Positions 9,401 to 16,478 of a stretch of 64,000 bases of DNA are shown in pieces. Below the pieces are notes generated by a model. It did not search any database and was not told the origin of the DNA. It saw only the letters and a list, made by a program, of their open reading frames with translations. Made by a program: the position numbers and the translations under genes. The stretch spans positions 14,941-78,940 of the forward strand of contig NZ_JBJURJ010000028.1 of assembly GCF_046098205.1 (NCBI RefSeq). The letters are read 5' to 3'. Source of the stretch: Paenibacillus_AR mesotrionivorans. Its GTDB lineage: Bacteria > Bacillota > Bacilli > Paenibacillales > NBRC-103111. Within the stretch, counting starts at the first letter, position 1, and the number at the start of each line of letters is the position of its first letter.

Positions 9401-9544
9401 TGCCTTAGGATGCTTCGGAACATGCAATTCGGCAGTCCATACCCACCGGACCCCCTGCATCAGACCTACGAAGAGTATGATAAGAGCCAAATATTTCGGC
9501 AGCCGCCAGTTCACTTTTAGATGAAGGTTCGCTAATTTGTCCAT
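6416..9544 (-). CDS. Hybrid sensor kinase: 7TM-DISM, HisKA kinase, receiver, second LytS-type kinase
   Basis: This very large protein has 1042 residues from the ATG at 9544 (1048 from a TTG at 9562; numbers below use the longer form). In order it contains an N-terminal membrane helix (about 24-42), an extracellular 7TMR-DISM-type sensing domain (about 55-215), seven membrane helices (about 228-428), a HisKA domain with His460 in 'QTSHELRNPLHG', a HATPase with N579 and 'GIGLGLTIAKQL', a receiver with Asp768 in 'LIVDVMMPQMSG' and Lys820, then a LytS/YpdA-type kinase with His859 in 'QISPHFLYNTLNSL' and a second HATPase (N952, 'GRGIGLLNTNRRL'). It should sense a carbohydrate-like or other external ligand, but the ligand is unknown. 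A receiver-SARP regulator at 10562 is a candidate partner. Two complete, different kinase modules in one chain are unusual. Confidence 0.9.
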   Translation of the reverse strand: MDKLANLHLKVNWRLPKYLALIILFVGLMQGVRWVWTAELHVPKHPKAAAGTVDLSGWDFSHSPSITLDGEWEFYPGQLLTQKDIAQGHHKDRMLLQVPVEGQYPLEVKEGPDSFGYGTYRLLIRVDPTLNLSYGFWIGDVRTSSTLEINGKVVAEAGRVGTDRGTYVPSAATYMSAASAEGSDTLELIIRYANFDDSLNGGIVKSIRFGSQSAVTSERFISVGLQLGVVFIALLHCLYGFILYLFDRRQQALRTFGVMMLMAALTVVLSDDVVILELVAVPYAWLWKIKLLAYMWMSFFMIQLGRTFLGKTKQNKIFVIYTLLVGLYSVFILVAPMTLVHYSIRARVHACLYVLPVVWFGGMLFRAVWRNDKDAVFLVFSMSCLVSNVVWSVISYSYTAKHIYYPVNLIGAMIGFSCYWFKKYFHNAAENERLNRQLNAASKEKDRFLAQTSHELRNPLHGMMNIAQAVTAREKNKLEQRSFEDMELMRVIGKRMASLLDDLLDMARLQDHRISLQPKPVSLLSVISGVWDMLRHNLEGKPVRFVMDVPESLPPVWADEKRLTQSLYNLLHNAVKFTQEGDIRVSASVRKGMAAVEITDTGTGMDEEMQLRIFREYEQSKEGAELGGIGLGLTIAKQLIELHGGEITVRSQPGLGSSFQFTLPLATLNIKGAAIPSEAPESLLGQEQQTVADVPVQGIQPNPPALLSEKPVRILAVDDDSINLKVLSSVLSSGEYRITTVQKPEDMLRMLDKEAWDILIVDVMMPQMSGYELTRLVRERYDISELPILLLTARNQPEDIYTGFLAGANDYLVKPVDALELKYRLWSLARLKRSISEGLRMEAAYLQAQISPHFLYNTLNSLLALSEMNKEKMQELGEAFISYLRISVDFLNMEQLVPLEHELELVRAYLYIEQARFGSRLSVDIDMNMDRDIFLPPLSLQPLVENAVKHGMTGRKLLNIHVRISREEDEVLLEVRDNGRGMPAGEMERLLDFSRQGRRGIGLLNTNRRLIQLYGKGLNVESAPEQGTKVWFRVPWNQPLDN

Positions 9545-9577
9545 AGGGAAATTATACCACAAGCATCCATATTAACC

Positions 9578-10015
9578 CTAGTCTTCATTTATTAGTTTAT
9601 CGATTTGACTGGCAATTTGTGCGAATTCCCGGGAGACTGCCTGAAAGGAGTGGACGAGAGGCTTCAGGTCCTCGGGTTTGGCAATGCACTTATTTTTTAG
9701 ACGGACAGGCTTCTGTGTCCGGATTGGCCGGTCTTCCGGAATGGTAAAAAAGTCCTCAGCAGGAGAGGCAACGGGAGCAAACTTCTCAAACCCCTCCTGC
9801 TCCAGCAGGCTGAGAATGGTTTTGAGGCTGTACCGGTTATTGCGGAGTGTCCGGACCCGCCGCAATAGCTTTAACGCCCCCGATTCATACATCACTGCGT
9901 CCCCCTGACGCACCGTAGGGATGAATTCGGAAAAGTAGTGGATCCAGCGTTTTACAGTGGTTGGTGATACTCTCAGCGCTTTAATGACCTCCAACTGGTT
10001 GTAAAGCTTTCCCAT
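9578..10015 (-). CDS. MerR-like helix-turn-helix DNA-binding protein
   Basis: The 145-residue protein has an N-terminal winged-helix segment, 'QLEVIKALRVSPTTVKRWIHYF' (residues 7-28), followed by 'YESGALKLLRRVRTLRNNRYSLKTILSLLEQEG'-like sequence (about 43-75). This layout matches the MerR family DNA-binding domain. The C-terminal half is polar, ends in a helix that may dimerise ('FAQIASQIDKLINED'), and has no cysteine cluster typical of metal-sensing MerR proteins. RacA-like chromosome-anchoring proteins share this N-terminus, so that is an alternative. It lies just upstream of the hybrid kinase gene on the same strand, with 33 bases between them, so they may be co-expressed. Confidence 0.65.
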   Translation of the reverse strand: MGKLYNQLEVIKALRVSPTTVKRWIHYFSEFIPTVRQGDAVMYESGALKLLRRVRTLRNNRYSLKTILSLLEQEGFEKFAPVASPAEDFFTIPEDRPIRTQKPVRLKNKCIAKPEDLKPLVHSFQAVSREFAQIASQIDKLINED

Positions 10016-10101
10016 GCCCTCTCTCCTTTAAAATTTATTTTTTTGAGCTCTGCTTTACGCCTAAAGTAATCTGGTGTCATCTACAGTAAAGGATACTCAC
10101 A

Positions 10102-10141
10102 TTCTCATCAAAAAATGAGAAAAATTACCCATCAAAAAATG
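10102..10141. promoter_or_regulatory. Inverted and direct repeats upstream of the MerR-like and zinc-finger-like genes
   Basis: A 7-bp inverted repeat TTCTCAT/ATGAGAA (10102-10121) overlaps the first of two direct copies of CATCAAAAAATG (10106-10117 and 10130-10141, 24 bases apart). They sit in the 233-base gap between the divergent genes at 10015 (minus) and 10249 (plus). This could be an operator for the MerR-like protein. That is inference from position and symmetry. Confidence 0.4.
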
Positions 10142-10248
10142 TGCGGACCACTGGCGTCCACTTTTTCACTTCGGATTTGTTCAAACTGTTATCAGATGGA
10201 GTCGTTACAATTTTCTTACGATACATCCTAAGATAAGGAGTTGAAATT

Positions 10249-10509
10249 ATGGGCAGAATCAAATCCGCCTCGCCGCGAAAATGTTTGAAAAAAAACTGTG
10301 AAGGCAAGCATTATGCCAAAGGGTATTGCAAAGAGCATTACCGTCAAAATTGGTATCTGGAAAAGGTTAATGGCGGTTTTGCCTTTTCGTCCGTTTCGTC
10401 CAGTTCATCCGGTCCGTCCATTTCATCCCCTTCGTCCGCAATGTCCGGTCCATCCAATCCACCCGGTCCAGCGGGTCTGAAGGCTACAAGCCCAGCTTCT
10501 ATGAGCTGA
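10249..10509 (+). CDS. Small Cys/His zinc-finger-like protein with Ser/Pro-rich tail
   Basis: The 86-residue protein starts at an ATG with AAGGAG 9 bases upstream. Residues 9-40 contain 'KCLKKNCEGKHYAKGYCKEH', a C-x4-C-x9-C-x2-H pattern seen as a small zinc-knuckle in phage and Firmicute proteins, often beside homing endonuclease or transcription domains. The rest (about 48-86) is low complexity, rich in Ser, Pro and Gly, encoded by imperfect 9-base TCCGTTTCA-type repeats. It has no membrane segment. A strong terminator follows directly. Nucleic-acid binding is likely from the motif; the cellular role is unknown. The codons of the tail are uneven and the gene could be an acquired cassette. 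Confidence 0.6.
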   Translation: MGRIKSASPRKCLKKNCEGKHYAKGYCKEHYRQNWYLEKVNGGFAFSSVSSSSSGPSISSPSSAMSGPSNPPGPAGLKATSPASMS

Positions 10510-10523
10510 TAGTGCACAACAAA

Positions 10524-10556
10524 ACGACCGCCGGATATCGCTTTTCCGGCGGTCGT
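10524..10556. terminator. Bidirectional terminator between the zinc-finger-like gene and the SARP regulator
   Basis: A perfect 11-bp stem ACGACCGCCGG/CCGGCGGTCGT with an 11-base loop lies between converging genes ending at 10509 (plus) and 10562 (minus). Short T runs on either strand are weak, but the stem is strong. Confidence 0.75.
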
Positions 10557-10561
10557 CATTC

Positions 10562-11725
10562 TTAATTGATGGATATGGATGTCCGTTCGCTTCGGGAGGT
10601 AAACCAATGCTTAAACCATTGTTCTATCCGTTCATGCAGGCCTACCCCCAACTCCTCTTGAAACATTCCTTCCGTAACCTGGTAGTGTTTCATCACGGAG
10701 GCAAAATCCCCCATGCCGTCATAGGATTGTAGCAGGAAAAAATGGGCCTCTTCACAGTAAGGCTGCATCCGCAGAATCCTTGCAGCGATGGTCGCCGCAT
10801 CCCTGTAACGCCGTTTGGAGAGCAGCGCTTCCGTCAGCCGTAAGGCGTGTAAGGTCCACAAGCTGCGCAGGCGCACATTTTCCTCCTCTGCCCATATATA
10901 ATCATATTCACCCAAATAATCGCCTTCATACTGCTCCACCCGTTTCCATAACCGCTCCAGACTATCATCATCCCTAAGGTCACGAAGCTCCAGCAGTTCC
11001 CGTTCCCACTCGGTACTCTCCAAACAAACCTGCTCAGAGGGTATCCTGTATCCTTCCTCCAGCCTTACATTTTCTACCGTAATGGGCAGGCCGGATTTTT
11101 TAAGGCCCTGCCGCATTTGGTAGACGGCGGTGTAGAGCTGAACTGCGGCCTTATGGGGATCGATGTCAGGCCATATGGCTTCAATCAGCTTATCACGGCT
11201 AACGGTACGCCCCTTTTGATGAACCAAAAAGGCAAATAGCTCCTCAGCTTTGGTGGTACGCCACTTAAACGAGCAAGGGGTTCCTGATGCATCCGTGTAT
11301 CGTAGCAAGGGAAAACAACAGACCTGAACGGACTCGGACTCGATCGGGGCATTCGCTTTCCGCACGGCTGACCCAATTTTTAATTTCTGGACCGTCCGGG
11401 CCAATCTTTTGGTTTCCACAGGTTTAAGCATATAATCAATGGCATTGGCTTCAAAAGCCGCTAAAGCATGTTCATCAAAAGCCGTTACAAAGACGATTGC
11501 TGAATTCGGGCAAACCTCTTCCATATCTCTTGCTATTTCAAGTCCACTTCTTTCCGGCATGCTGATATCGAGAAAAATCACGTCGGGCTGCATGGCTTCA
11601 GCTGTCCGAAGCGCTTCGCCCGCTTCGGTGCAAATGGCCAACTGTTGCCAATCGGCCACTTCCTTCAGCTTCTTTTGCAACCACCTGAGGGCTAGCGGTT
11701 CATCATCCACCAATAGCGCACGCAT
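10562..11725 (-). CDS. Response regulator with receiver, winged-helix and BTAD (SARP) domains
   Basis: The 387-residue protein has an N-terminal receiver domain: acidic 'VDDE' (6-9), phospho-acceptor Asp53 in 'FLDISMPERSG' and Lys101 in 'MLKPVE'. A winged-helix follows, about 145-225, with 'RTVSRDKLIEAIWPDIDPHK', then a bacterial transcriptional activation (BTAD) domain with TPR-like helices to the end ('YRDAATIAARILRMQPYCEE'). This matches SARP-type regulators, which bind DNA as activators. The ATG at 11725 is chosen over upstream in-frame starts because AAAGG lies 9 bases away. The phosphodonor is probably a sensor kinase of the LytS/7TM type; the hybrid kinase at 6416-9544 is the nearest candidate, 1 kb downstream. 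Confidence 0.88.
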   Translation of the reverse strand: MRALLVDDEPLALRWLQKKLKEVADWQQLAICTEAGEALRTAEAMQPDVIFLDISMPERSGLEIARDMEEVCPNSAIVFVTAFDEHALAAFEANAIDYMLKPVETKRLARTVQKLKIGSAVRKANAPIESESVQVCCFPLLRYTDASGTPCSFKWRTTKAEELFAFLVHQKGRTVSRDKLIEAIWPDIDPHKAAVQLYTAVYQMRQGLKKSGLPITVENVRLEEGYRIPSEQVCLESTEWERELLELRDLRDDDSLERLWKRVEQYEGDYLGEYDYIWAEEENVRLRSLWTLHALRLTEALLSKRRYRDAATIAARILRMQPYCEEAHFFLLQSYDGMGDFASVMKHYQVTEGMFQEELGVGLHERIEQWFKHWFTSRSERTSISIN

Positions 11726-12069
11726 CCCCAACATCCTTTCTTTGATGTTAAATAATGTAAACATAACTGATATATACTTTTCAGATTTATTCTCTCACAA
11801 AAATCCTTATACTTCCACTAAAACCCATTCATTTATGTATATTTATGGTATCCTATGGGTTTTTTTGGTCTCTCCATTATATACCATTTTATATAATTAA
11901 ATAACTCATTTATTTTAATTTACATATATTAACTATGTAATATTACTGGATGCTTCTACACTAGTAATAACCAATTCCTGCATGGTGGGCTTACGTCCAT
12001 TCCTAAATTCCACACCTCTAATACAATGTTAGCATCGAACGGTATTTCTCCCTGAGGAGTGGTTAAAAC
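11726..12069. other. AT-rich intergenic region, no gene seen
   Basis: This 344-base gap between divergent genes is much more AT-rich than the rest of the window, especially 11740-11960. No supportable open reading frame is present. It must hold promoters for the minus-strand SARP regulator and the plus-strand propeller gene; TACAAT at about 12021 is a possible -10 for the latter. Such AT-rich DNA is a common target of nucleoid proteins and is often a sign of recently acquired flanking genes. Confidence 0.5.
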
Positions 12070-13194
12070 GTGGTGAATCCAACCCATGCAGGTATAAACA
12101 GCAGCTTCCGCAGCCGGTCATCCGCAGCTTCCCGTTTGGTATACGTGACTTATACCCGTATACAGGACGGGAGAGGGTACGTAGGTGTAATCAGCCCTAA
12201 GGAGAACAAAATTCTGGCAACGGTCCCGGTTGGACGCAATCCAGGGCCGGTTGCTTTATCCCCAGATGGGACAACTGTTTATGTAGCCAACCGGGATGAT
12301 GCCACCTTATCCGTTATCGATACTTCCACCAACCGGGTTTCCGCCCTTCTGCCAACCGGCACCAATCCGACCGCAATTCTCATTACACCTGATAACAAAC
12401 GGACCTACGTGGCCGGTTATGGTGGCAAAGCCATTACAGTCATTGACAATGCAAGCTTCACCGTTATCACCACCATATCCCTCCAGGACCATCCCTTTTC
12501 ACTGACAGTGGACCCTAATGGACGGTTTGTGCTTGCCGCCTGCAAAGGAAGCTCCTCCGGACTGGATTCCTACGTCATTATTCATACAGAAGACCATTCG
12601 GTCCACATGGAAAGCGGATGTTGGACCTCAGCAGATCATAATCCCATAGCGGTTTCTGCAAATGGACTTTGGTTTGCCGTTTCCGGTGTTTCCCGTATTG
12701 TTATGTGGTCTATCCAAAAAAACAGCTGCCGTTACCACAGCTCCTGGACTCTTGGGCCCCATTGGGGTGTGGTCAGTACGGACAACGGACGTTGGCATGG
12801 CAACTTTTACTTTATCCGGAATGGTCCTTCCCCAGGTATCCTGCATGCGGAAATCTCCTCCGGGTTCACAGGTCCACATTTTATTGAAAGCTATAAAGGC
12901 CAACGGATTATTGCGGGGTCACCGGATCAACGCAAGATTTGTATTACTATTGCCGGGGAGCACGATCAACGGCCGGGACTGCACATCATTAAACCACAGG
13001 AGGAACAAACATCGCACTTTGTGGAGCTGCAATCCGCTTATGACGTAGGGATTACGGAGGACAGCTCCAAAGCCTTCGTTACGGGAGACAACAGTCTTAC
13101 TCCCGTTGATCTGGCTTCTTATATGCGGGAAGAACCTATTGCCGTCGAAGGCAGGATCCGGGGGATTGCCGCTTGTTACCGGACGCAAAGCTGA
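12070..13194 (+). CDS. YVTN-type beta-propeller repeat protein
   Basis: The 374-residue protein begins at a GTG with GAGGAGTGG 7 bases upstream. It consists of repeated blades of about 42 residues with the YVTN signature, for example 'GTTVYVANRDDATLSVIDTS' near 72 and 'NKRTYVAGYGGKAITVIDNA' near 115, each beginning with 'PV..NPxxIxxxPDG'. Later blades are more diverged. No signal peptide is obvious in the first 25 residues, so it may be cytoplasmic or exported in a non-standard way. Related propellers bind surface polymers or act as lactonase-like folds, but no catalytic motif is seen. It is followed by a terminator and an orphan protein gene. Confidence 0.8.
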   Translation: MVNPTHAGINSSFRSRSSAASRLVYVTYTRIQDGRGYVGVISPKENKILATVPVGRNPGPVALSPDGTTVYVANRDDATLSVIDTSTNRVSALLPTGTNPTAILITPDNKRTYVAGYGGKAITVIDNASFTVITTISLQDHPFSLTVDPNGRFVLAACKGSSSGLDSYVIIHTEDHSVHMESGCWTSADHNPIAVSANGLWFAVSGVSRIVMWSIQKNSCRYHSSWTLGPHWGVVSTDNGRWHGNFYFIRNGPSPGILHAEISSGFTGPHFIESYKGQRIIAGSPDQRKICITIAGEHDQRPGLHIIKPQEEQTSHFVELQSAYDVGITEDSSKAFVTGDNSLTPVDLASYMREEPIAVEGRIRGIAACYRTQS

Positions 13195-13212
13195 ATTTTT
13201 GCTTTACTCCTG

Positions 13213-13255
13213 GCCGGACTGTCCGGACTACGGATAAATCCGGCTATATTTTTTT
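13213..13255 (+). terminator. Probable terminator after the propeller gene
   Basis: GCCGGA (13213-13218) pairs with TCCGGC (13239-13244), with a nested GTCCGGAC palindrome, and is followed by TATATTTTTTT. It lies 18 bases after the stop codon at 13194. Confidence 0.6.
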
Positions 13256-13342
13256 AAACCAAACGGACAACCTGTTGCTAGTTTTGCATATAATTCAGTA
13301 GACATACTTTTAGCCTGTTCAAATGGGAGGATGCTATAAACC

Positions 13343-14158
13343 TTGAGTTCAAATAAGCTGATCCAACTGCCTAACTTTAGTCTTCCGAATGATACCAGAG
13401 TAACCTTTTTGGACTCGACGGCCTCCATGGAATCCGCCATTGCCACACTATGGCATTGCCGCGGCCTCTTTCAGCCAACATTTCAACATGCCTTGCGCAG
13501 AGGTGCCCGCCTAATGCCGGAAACGGTGTCGGAGCTACTAGGGACCTGGTTAATATTTACCCGCTCGCTGGTATGGCTAAGGGAAGAAACCGTTTATACA
13601 ACCAACAGGGTGAAGGCCATCCAGCTTGCTCTTGCTGCAGATCCCGAACACCAGAAACTAGACCGAATCCAAACCGGACTGAAACGGACCAATTCGGCCA
13701 TGGTGGATACACTGGAGGATATAATGGGACTCCTTGCTTCTCTGGGCACCTTCCCCATGACCAAGGAATATCAGCCAGCTGACTGGGCCATTCTGCTCCA
13801 ACAGACGGATACCATTATCCATCAAGGTGAGACCATTCTGCACAGCATCCTCTCCAGCGGGCATTGGCTTAGGTCGATTCTTCCTGAAGTTCAGGGAGAC
13901 TCAGCGGGAATAAATGAAACGGTCATGCCGGAACCTGCCCGAATGGAGCGGCTTCTGCAAACCATCCGTGTGGCAGAACGCCATGTGACGAGACTTTATT
14001 ATGTAAACACAAAAAGCAGCGGCAAACGGAACCGCACGTTTAACCACCTCATCCACTTGTGCATTCAACTGATGTCCCCTTCCCTCAGGAATAAAAAGTA
14101 TAAACCGGCCAAACCTTGGCTGAACAGACAAGGAACAAAAAGCAAAAAGCGGCGGTAA
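13343..14158 (+). CDS. Unknown protein, mainly helical
   Basis: I do not recognise this 271-residue protein. It uses a TTG start at 13343 with GGGAGG 12 bases upstream. It is predicted from sequence to be mainly alpha-helical and soluble: 'LLGTWLIFTRSLVWLREET' near residue 66 is the most hydrophobic part but is amphipathic. It ends in a strongly basic tail ('KYKPAKPWLNRQGTKSKKRR'), which could bind nucleic acid or an acidic surface. Its stop codon lies inside the stem of the terminator shared with gnd. It follows the propeller gene on the same strand by about 150 bases. It could be lineage-specific; no function is proposed. Confidence 0.6.
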   Translation: MSSNKLIQLPNFSLPNDTRVTFLDSTASMESAIATLWHCRGLFQPTFQHALRRGARLMPETVSELLGTWLIFTRSLVWLREETVYTTNRVKAIQLALAADPEHQKLDRIQTGLKRTNSAMVDTLEDIMGLLASLGTFPMTKEYQPADWAILLQQTDTIIHQGETILHSILSSGHWLRSILPEVQGDSAGINETVMPEPARMERLLQTIRVAERHVTRLYYVNTKSSGKRNRTFNHLIHLCIQLMSPSLRNKKYKPAKPWLNRQGTKSKKRR

Positions 14159-14188
14159 TTCTCAGTGAAGAGAATTACCACCGTTTTT
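14150..14188. terminator. Bidirectional terminator between the orphan gene and gnd
   Basis: Arms CGGCGGTAATTCTC (14150-14163) and GAGAATTACCACCG (14170-14183), with one mismatch and a 6-base loop, are followed by TTTTT on the plus strand and by TTTTTG on the minus strand. It serves both the plus-strand gene ending at 14158 and gnd ending at 14210. Confidence 0.88.
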
Positions 14189-14209
14189 CTGTGGTGCAAG
14201 CTATTTATC

Positions 14210-15619
14210 CTATTCCAGCCACTGGTAGTGGAAGAAACCTTCCTTGTCCGTACGCTCGTAGGTGTGGGCGCCGAAGTAGTCGCGTTGGGCCTGCAGCAGG
14301 TTGGCCGGCAGGCGGGCGGTACGGTAGCTGTCATAGTAGGACAGGGCCGAGGAGAAGGCCGGCACCGGAATGCCCAAACGGACTGCAGTGGACACCACCT
14401 TGCGCCAGGAATCCTGGTACTTGTGGATGACGCTGCTGAAGTATTCGTCCAGAAGCAGGTTCTTCAGCTCCGGATTGCGGTCGTAGGCATCCTTGATATT
14501 CTGCAAGAACGCTGCACGGATGATGCAGCCGCCGCGGAAGATCATGGCGATACCGCCGTAGTCCAGATCCCAGCCATACTCCTCGGAGGCGGCCCGCATT
14601 TGGGCGAAGCCTTGGGCGTAGGAGCAGATTTTGCTGGCGTAGAGAGCCTGGCGGACCGCTTCGATAAACTCGGCGCGTTCCACACCCAGATCAGCTGCAG
14701 CAGGACCGTTCAGCACCTTGCTGGCCGCAACACGCTCGTCCTTCATAGCAGAGATAAACCGGGCGAACACGGACTCGGTGATGAGTGACAAGTGCACACC
14801 CAGGTCCAGAGAGCTTTGGCTGGTCCACTTGCCGGTGCCCTTCTGTCCAGCTGTATCCTTGATGATATCCACCATGGGCTTGCCGGTTTCCGGGTCGGTT
14901 TTGGTGAAGATATCCGCAGTAATTTCGATCAGGTAGCTGTCCAGCTCACCCTTGTTCCACTCTGCGAAGATTTCATGCAGTTCCGCCGGAGTCAGTCCCA
15001 GCCCGTCCTTCAAGAGCTGGTAGGCTTCGCAGATCAGCTGCATATCGCCGTATTCGATTCCGTTATGCACCATCTTCACATAATGGCCGGCTCCGTCCGG
15101 GCCGATGTAGATGCAGCAGGGGTCGCCCTTTACCTTGGCGGAGATCGCCGTCAGAATCGGGGCTACCAGCTCATAAGCATCCTTTTGGCCGCCCGGCATA
15201 ATGGAGGGGCCCTTCAATGCGCCTTCCTCGCCGCCGGATACGCCGGTGCCGATAAAGCGGAAGCCCTTGGCCTCCAGCTCCTTGTTGCGGCGCTGGGTGT
15301 CCGGGAAATAGGCGTTGCCGCCGTCGATGAGAATATCCCCTTGGTCCAGGTAAGGCAACAGCTGGTTGATGGTGTCATCCGTCGGTTTGCCTGCCTTCAC
15401 CATGATCAGAATCCGCCGCGGCGTCTCCAGGGATTGGACAAACTCCTCAACAGAGAAGGCACCCTTCAGGTTCTTCCCCGGGTTTTCTTCCAGAATTTCC
15501 TTCGTCTTCTCGGGAGAACGGTTATATACGGCAACCGAAAATCCTCTGCTCTCAATATTCAGAGCCAGGTTCTTGCCCATAACCGCCAGACCGACTACTC
15601 CGATTTGCTGCTTGGACAC
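14210..15619 (-). CDS. gnd: 6-phosphogluconate dehydrogenase, decarboxylating
   Basis: The enzyme converts 6-phosphogluconate to ribulose-5-phosphate and CO2 with NAD(P)+. The 469-residue protein has the dinucleotide-binding 'IGVVGLAVMGKNLALNI' (about 5-21), 'VYNRSPEKT', 'GTGVSGGEEGALKGPSIMPG' and the catalytic 'GPDGAGHYVKMVHNGIEYGD' (contains the conserved Lys and Asn), ending with 'FGAHTYERTDKEGFFH'. The GTG at 15619 has AAAGGATGAG just upstream and gives the standard length; the frame is open 9 codons further. It is the last gene of the sugar-acid operon and 37 bases after the SDR gene, which ties it to gluconate use rather than to general pentose phosphate flux. Confidence 0.93.
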   Translation of the reverse strand: MSKQQIGVVGLAVMGKNLALNIESRGFSVAVYNRSPEKTKEILEENPGKNLKGAFSVEEFVQSLETPRRILIMVKAGKPTDDTINQLLPYLDQGDILIDGGNAYFPDTQRRNKELEAKGFRFIGTGVSGGEEGALKGPSIMPGGQKDAYELVAPILTAISAKVKGDPCCIYIGPDGAGHYVKMVHNGIEYGDMQLICEAYQLLKDGLGLTPAELHEIFAEWNKGELDSYLIEITADIFTKTDPETGKPMVDIIKDTAGQKGTGKWTSQSSLDLGVHLSLITESVFARFISAMKDERVAASKVLNGPAAADLGVERAEFIEAVRQALYASKICSYAQGFAQMRAASEEYGWDLDYGGIAMIFRGGCIIRAAFLQNIKDAYDRNPELKNLLLDEYFSSVIHKYQDSWRKVVSTAVRLGIPVPAFSSALSYYDSYRTARLPANLLQAQRDYFGAHTYERTDKEGFFHYQWLE

Positions 15620-15656
15620 GGGTTTCTCATCCTTTCTGATTCGCATTGAAAAAAAA

Positions 15657-16418
15657 TTATATGGTCATGGCTCCGAAGCCGCCGTCCACCCGCAGAAGCG
15701 AGCCGGTGACAAAGCTGGACGCTTTCTCGGAAGCCAGGAAAACCGCTGCTCCCTGAAGCTCGTCGGCATTGCCGAAACGTCCCATGGGTGTATGCCGCAT
15801 GATGCTCTCCACCCGCTCGGCGGAGAGGATCTGGCGGTTCTGCTCCGCCGGGAAAAAGCCCGGAATAATAGCATTGACCCTGACGCCGCCGGGAGCGAAT
15901 TCCCGGGCCAGGTATTGGGTAATATTGTTGACTGCGCCCTTGGAGGCGGAGTAGGTGAACACCTTGGACAGAGGCGGTCCGGAGGATACGGAGGAAATGT
16001 TGATAATGCTGCCTCCCCTGCCGGATTCCATCATGACCTTGCCGAAGATCTGGCAGGCCAGCACCACACTCTTCAGGTTCACATCCATAATCTTGTCCCA
16101 TTCTTCCATGGGGAGCTCGAAAAAGGGAGTGGCGCTGTTGACGCCCGGACAATTCATCAGGACATCCACGTGTCCGGTCCAGTCCAGCACCTCCTGAAGC
16201 ACACGCTTCAGGTCGTCAGGATTGACGGCGTCCGCCTGGAAAGCCTTGGCCTTGCCGCCGGCTGCCTCCACCTTGGCGCATACCGCCAGGGACTTCTCCT
16301 GATTGCGCCCGACGATGGCCACATGGGCGCCTTGCGCTCCCAAGCCTTCCGCCATAGAGCCGCCGAGTGTACTGTTGCCGCCGATAATAACAGCCGTTTT
16401 TCCGGTTAAATCGAACAT
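15657..16418 (-). CDS. SDR-family oxidoreductase, probable fructuronate (mannonate) reductase
   Basis: The 253-residue classical short-chain dehydrogenase has the cofactor loop 'VIIGGNSTLGGSMAEGL' (9-25), 'NCPGVNS', the catalytic Ser in 'NISSVSSG', Tyr-x-x-x-Lys in 'YSASKGAVN', and 'RVNAIIPGFFPAEQNR'. It resembles YjmF/UxuB-type D-mannonate oxidoreductases and gluconate 5-dehydrogenases of Bacillus and Thermotoga, which keep 'PGFFPAEQNR'. In this operon the most useful reaction is NAD(P)H reduction of fructuronate to D-mannonate. Gluconate 5-dehydrogenase is the alternative. The start is the ATG at 16418; a GTG at 16424 with AAGGA 11 bases upstream is also possible. It lies 60 bases after the kinase gene. 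Confidence 0.85.
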   Translation of the reverse strand: MFDLTGKTAVIIGGNSTLGGSMAEGLGAQGAHVAIVGRNQEKSLAVCAKVEAAGGKAKAFQADAVNPDDLKRVLQEVLDWTGHVDVLMNCPGVNSATPFFELPMEEWDKIMDVNLKSVVLACQIFGKVMMESGRGGSIINISSVSSGPPLSKVFTYSASKGAVNNITQYLAREFAPGGVRVNAIIPGFFPAEQNRQILSAERVESIMRHTPMGRFGNADELQGAAVFLASEKASSFVTGSLLRVDGGFGAMTI

Positions 16419-16478
16419 GTTCACGCCTGAATCGTTCCTTCCCGTATTCAAAATTTGACGAAGCTGAAGCTGAAGAAA

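Noticed and set aside
6416..9544. Two separate kinase genes joined by a sequencing error
   Set aside because: The frame is open for more than 1000 codons with no weak point between domains, and the receiver linker is intact.
15657..16418. FabG (fatty acid synthesis) for the SDR near gnd
   Set aside because: A true FabG is present at 31882-32625 in the fab operon; this SDR has 'PGFFPAEQNR' and sugar-acid neighbours.
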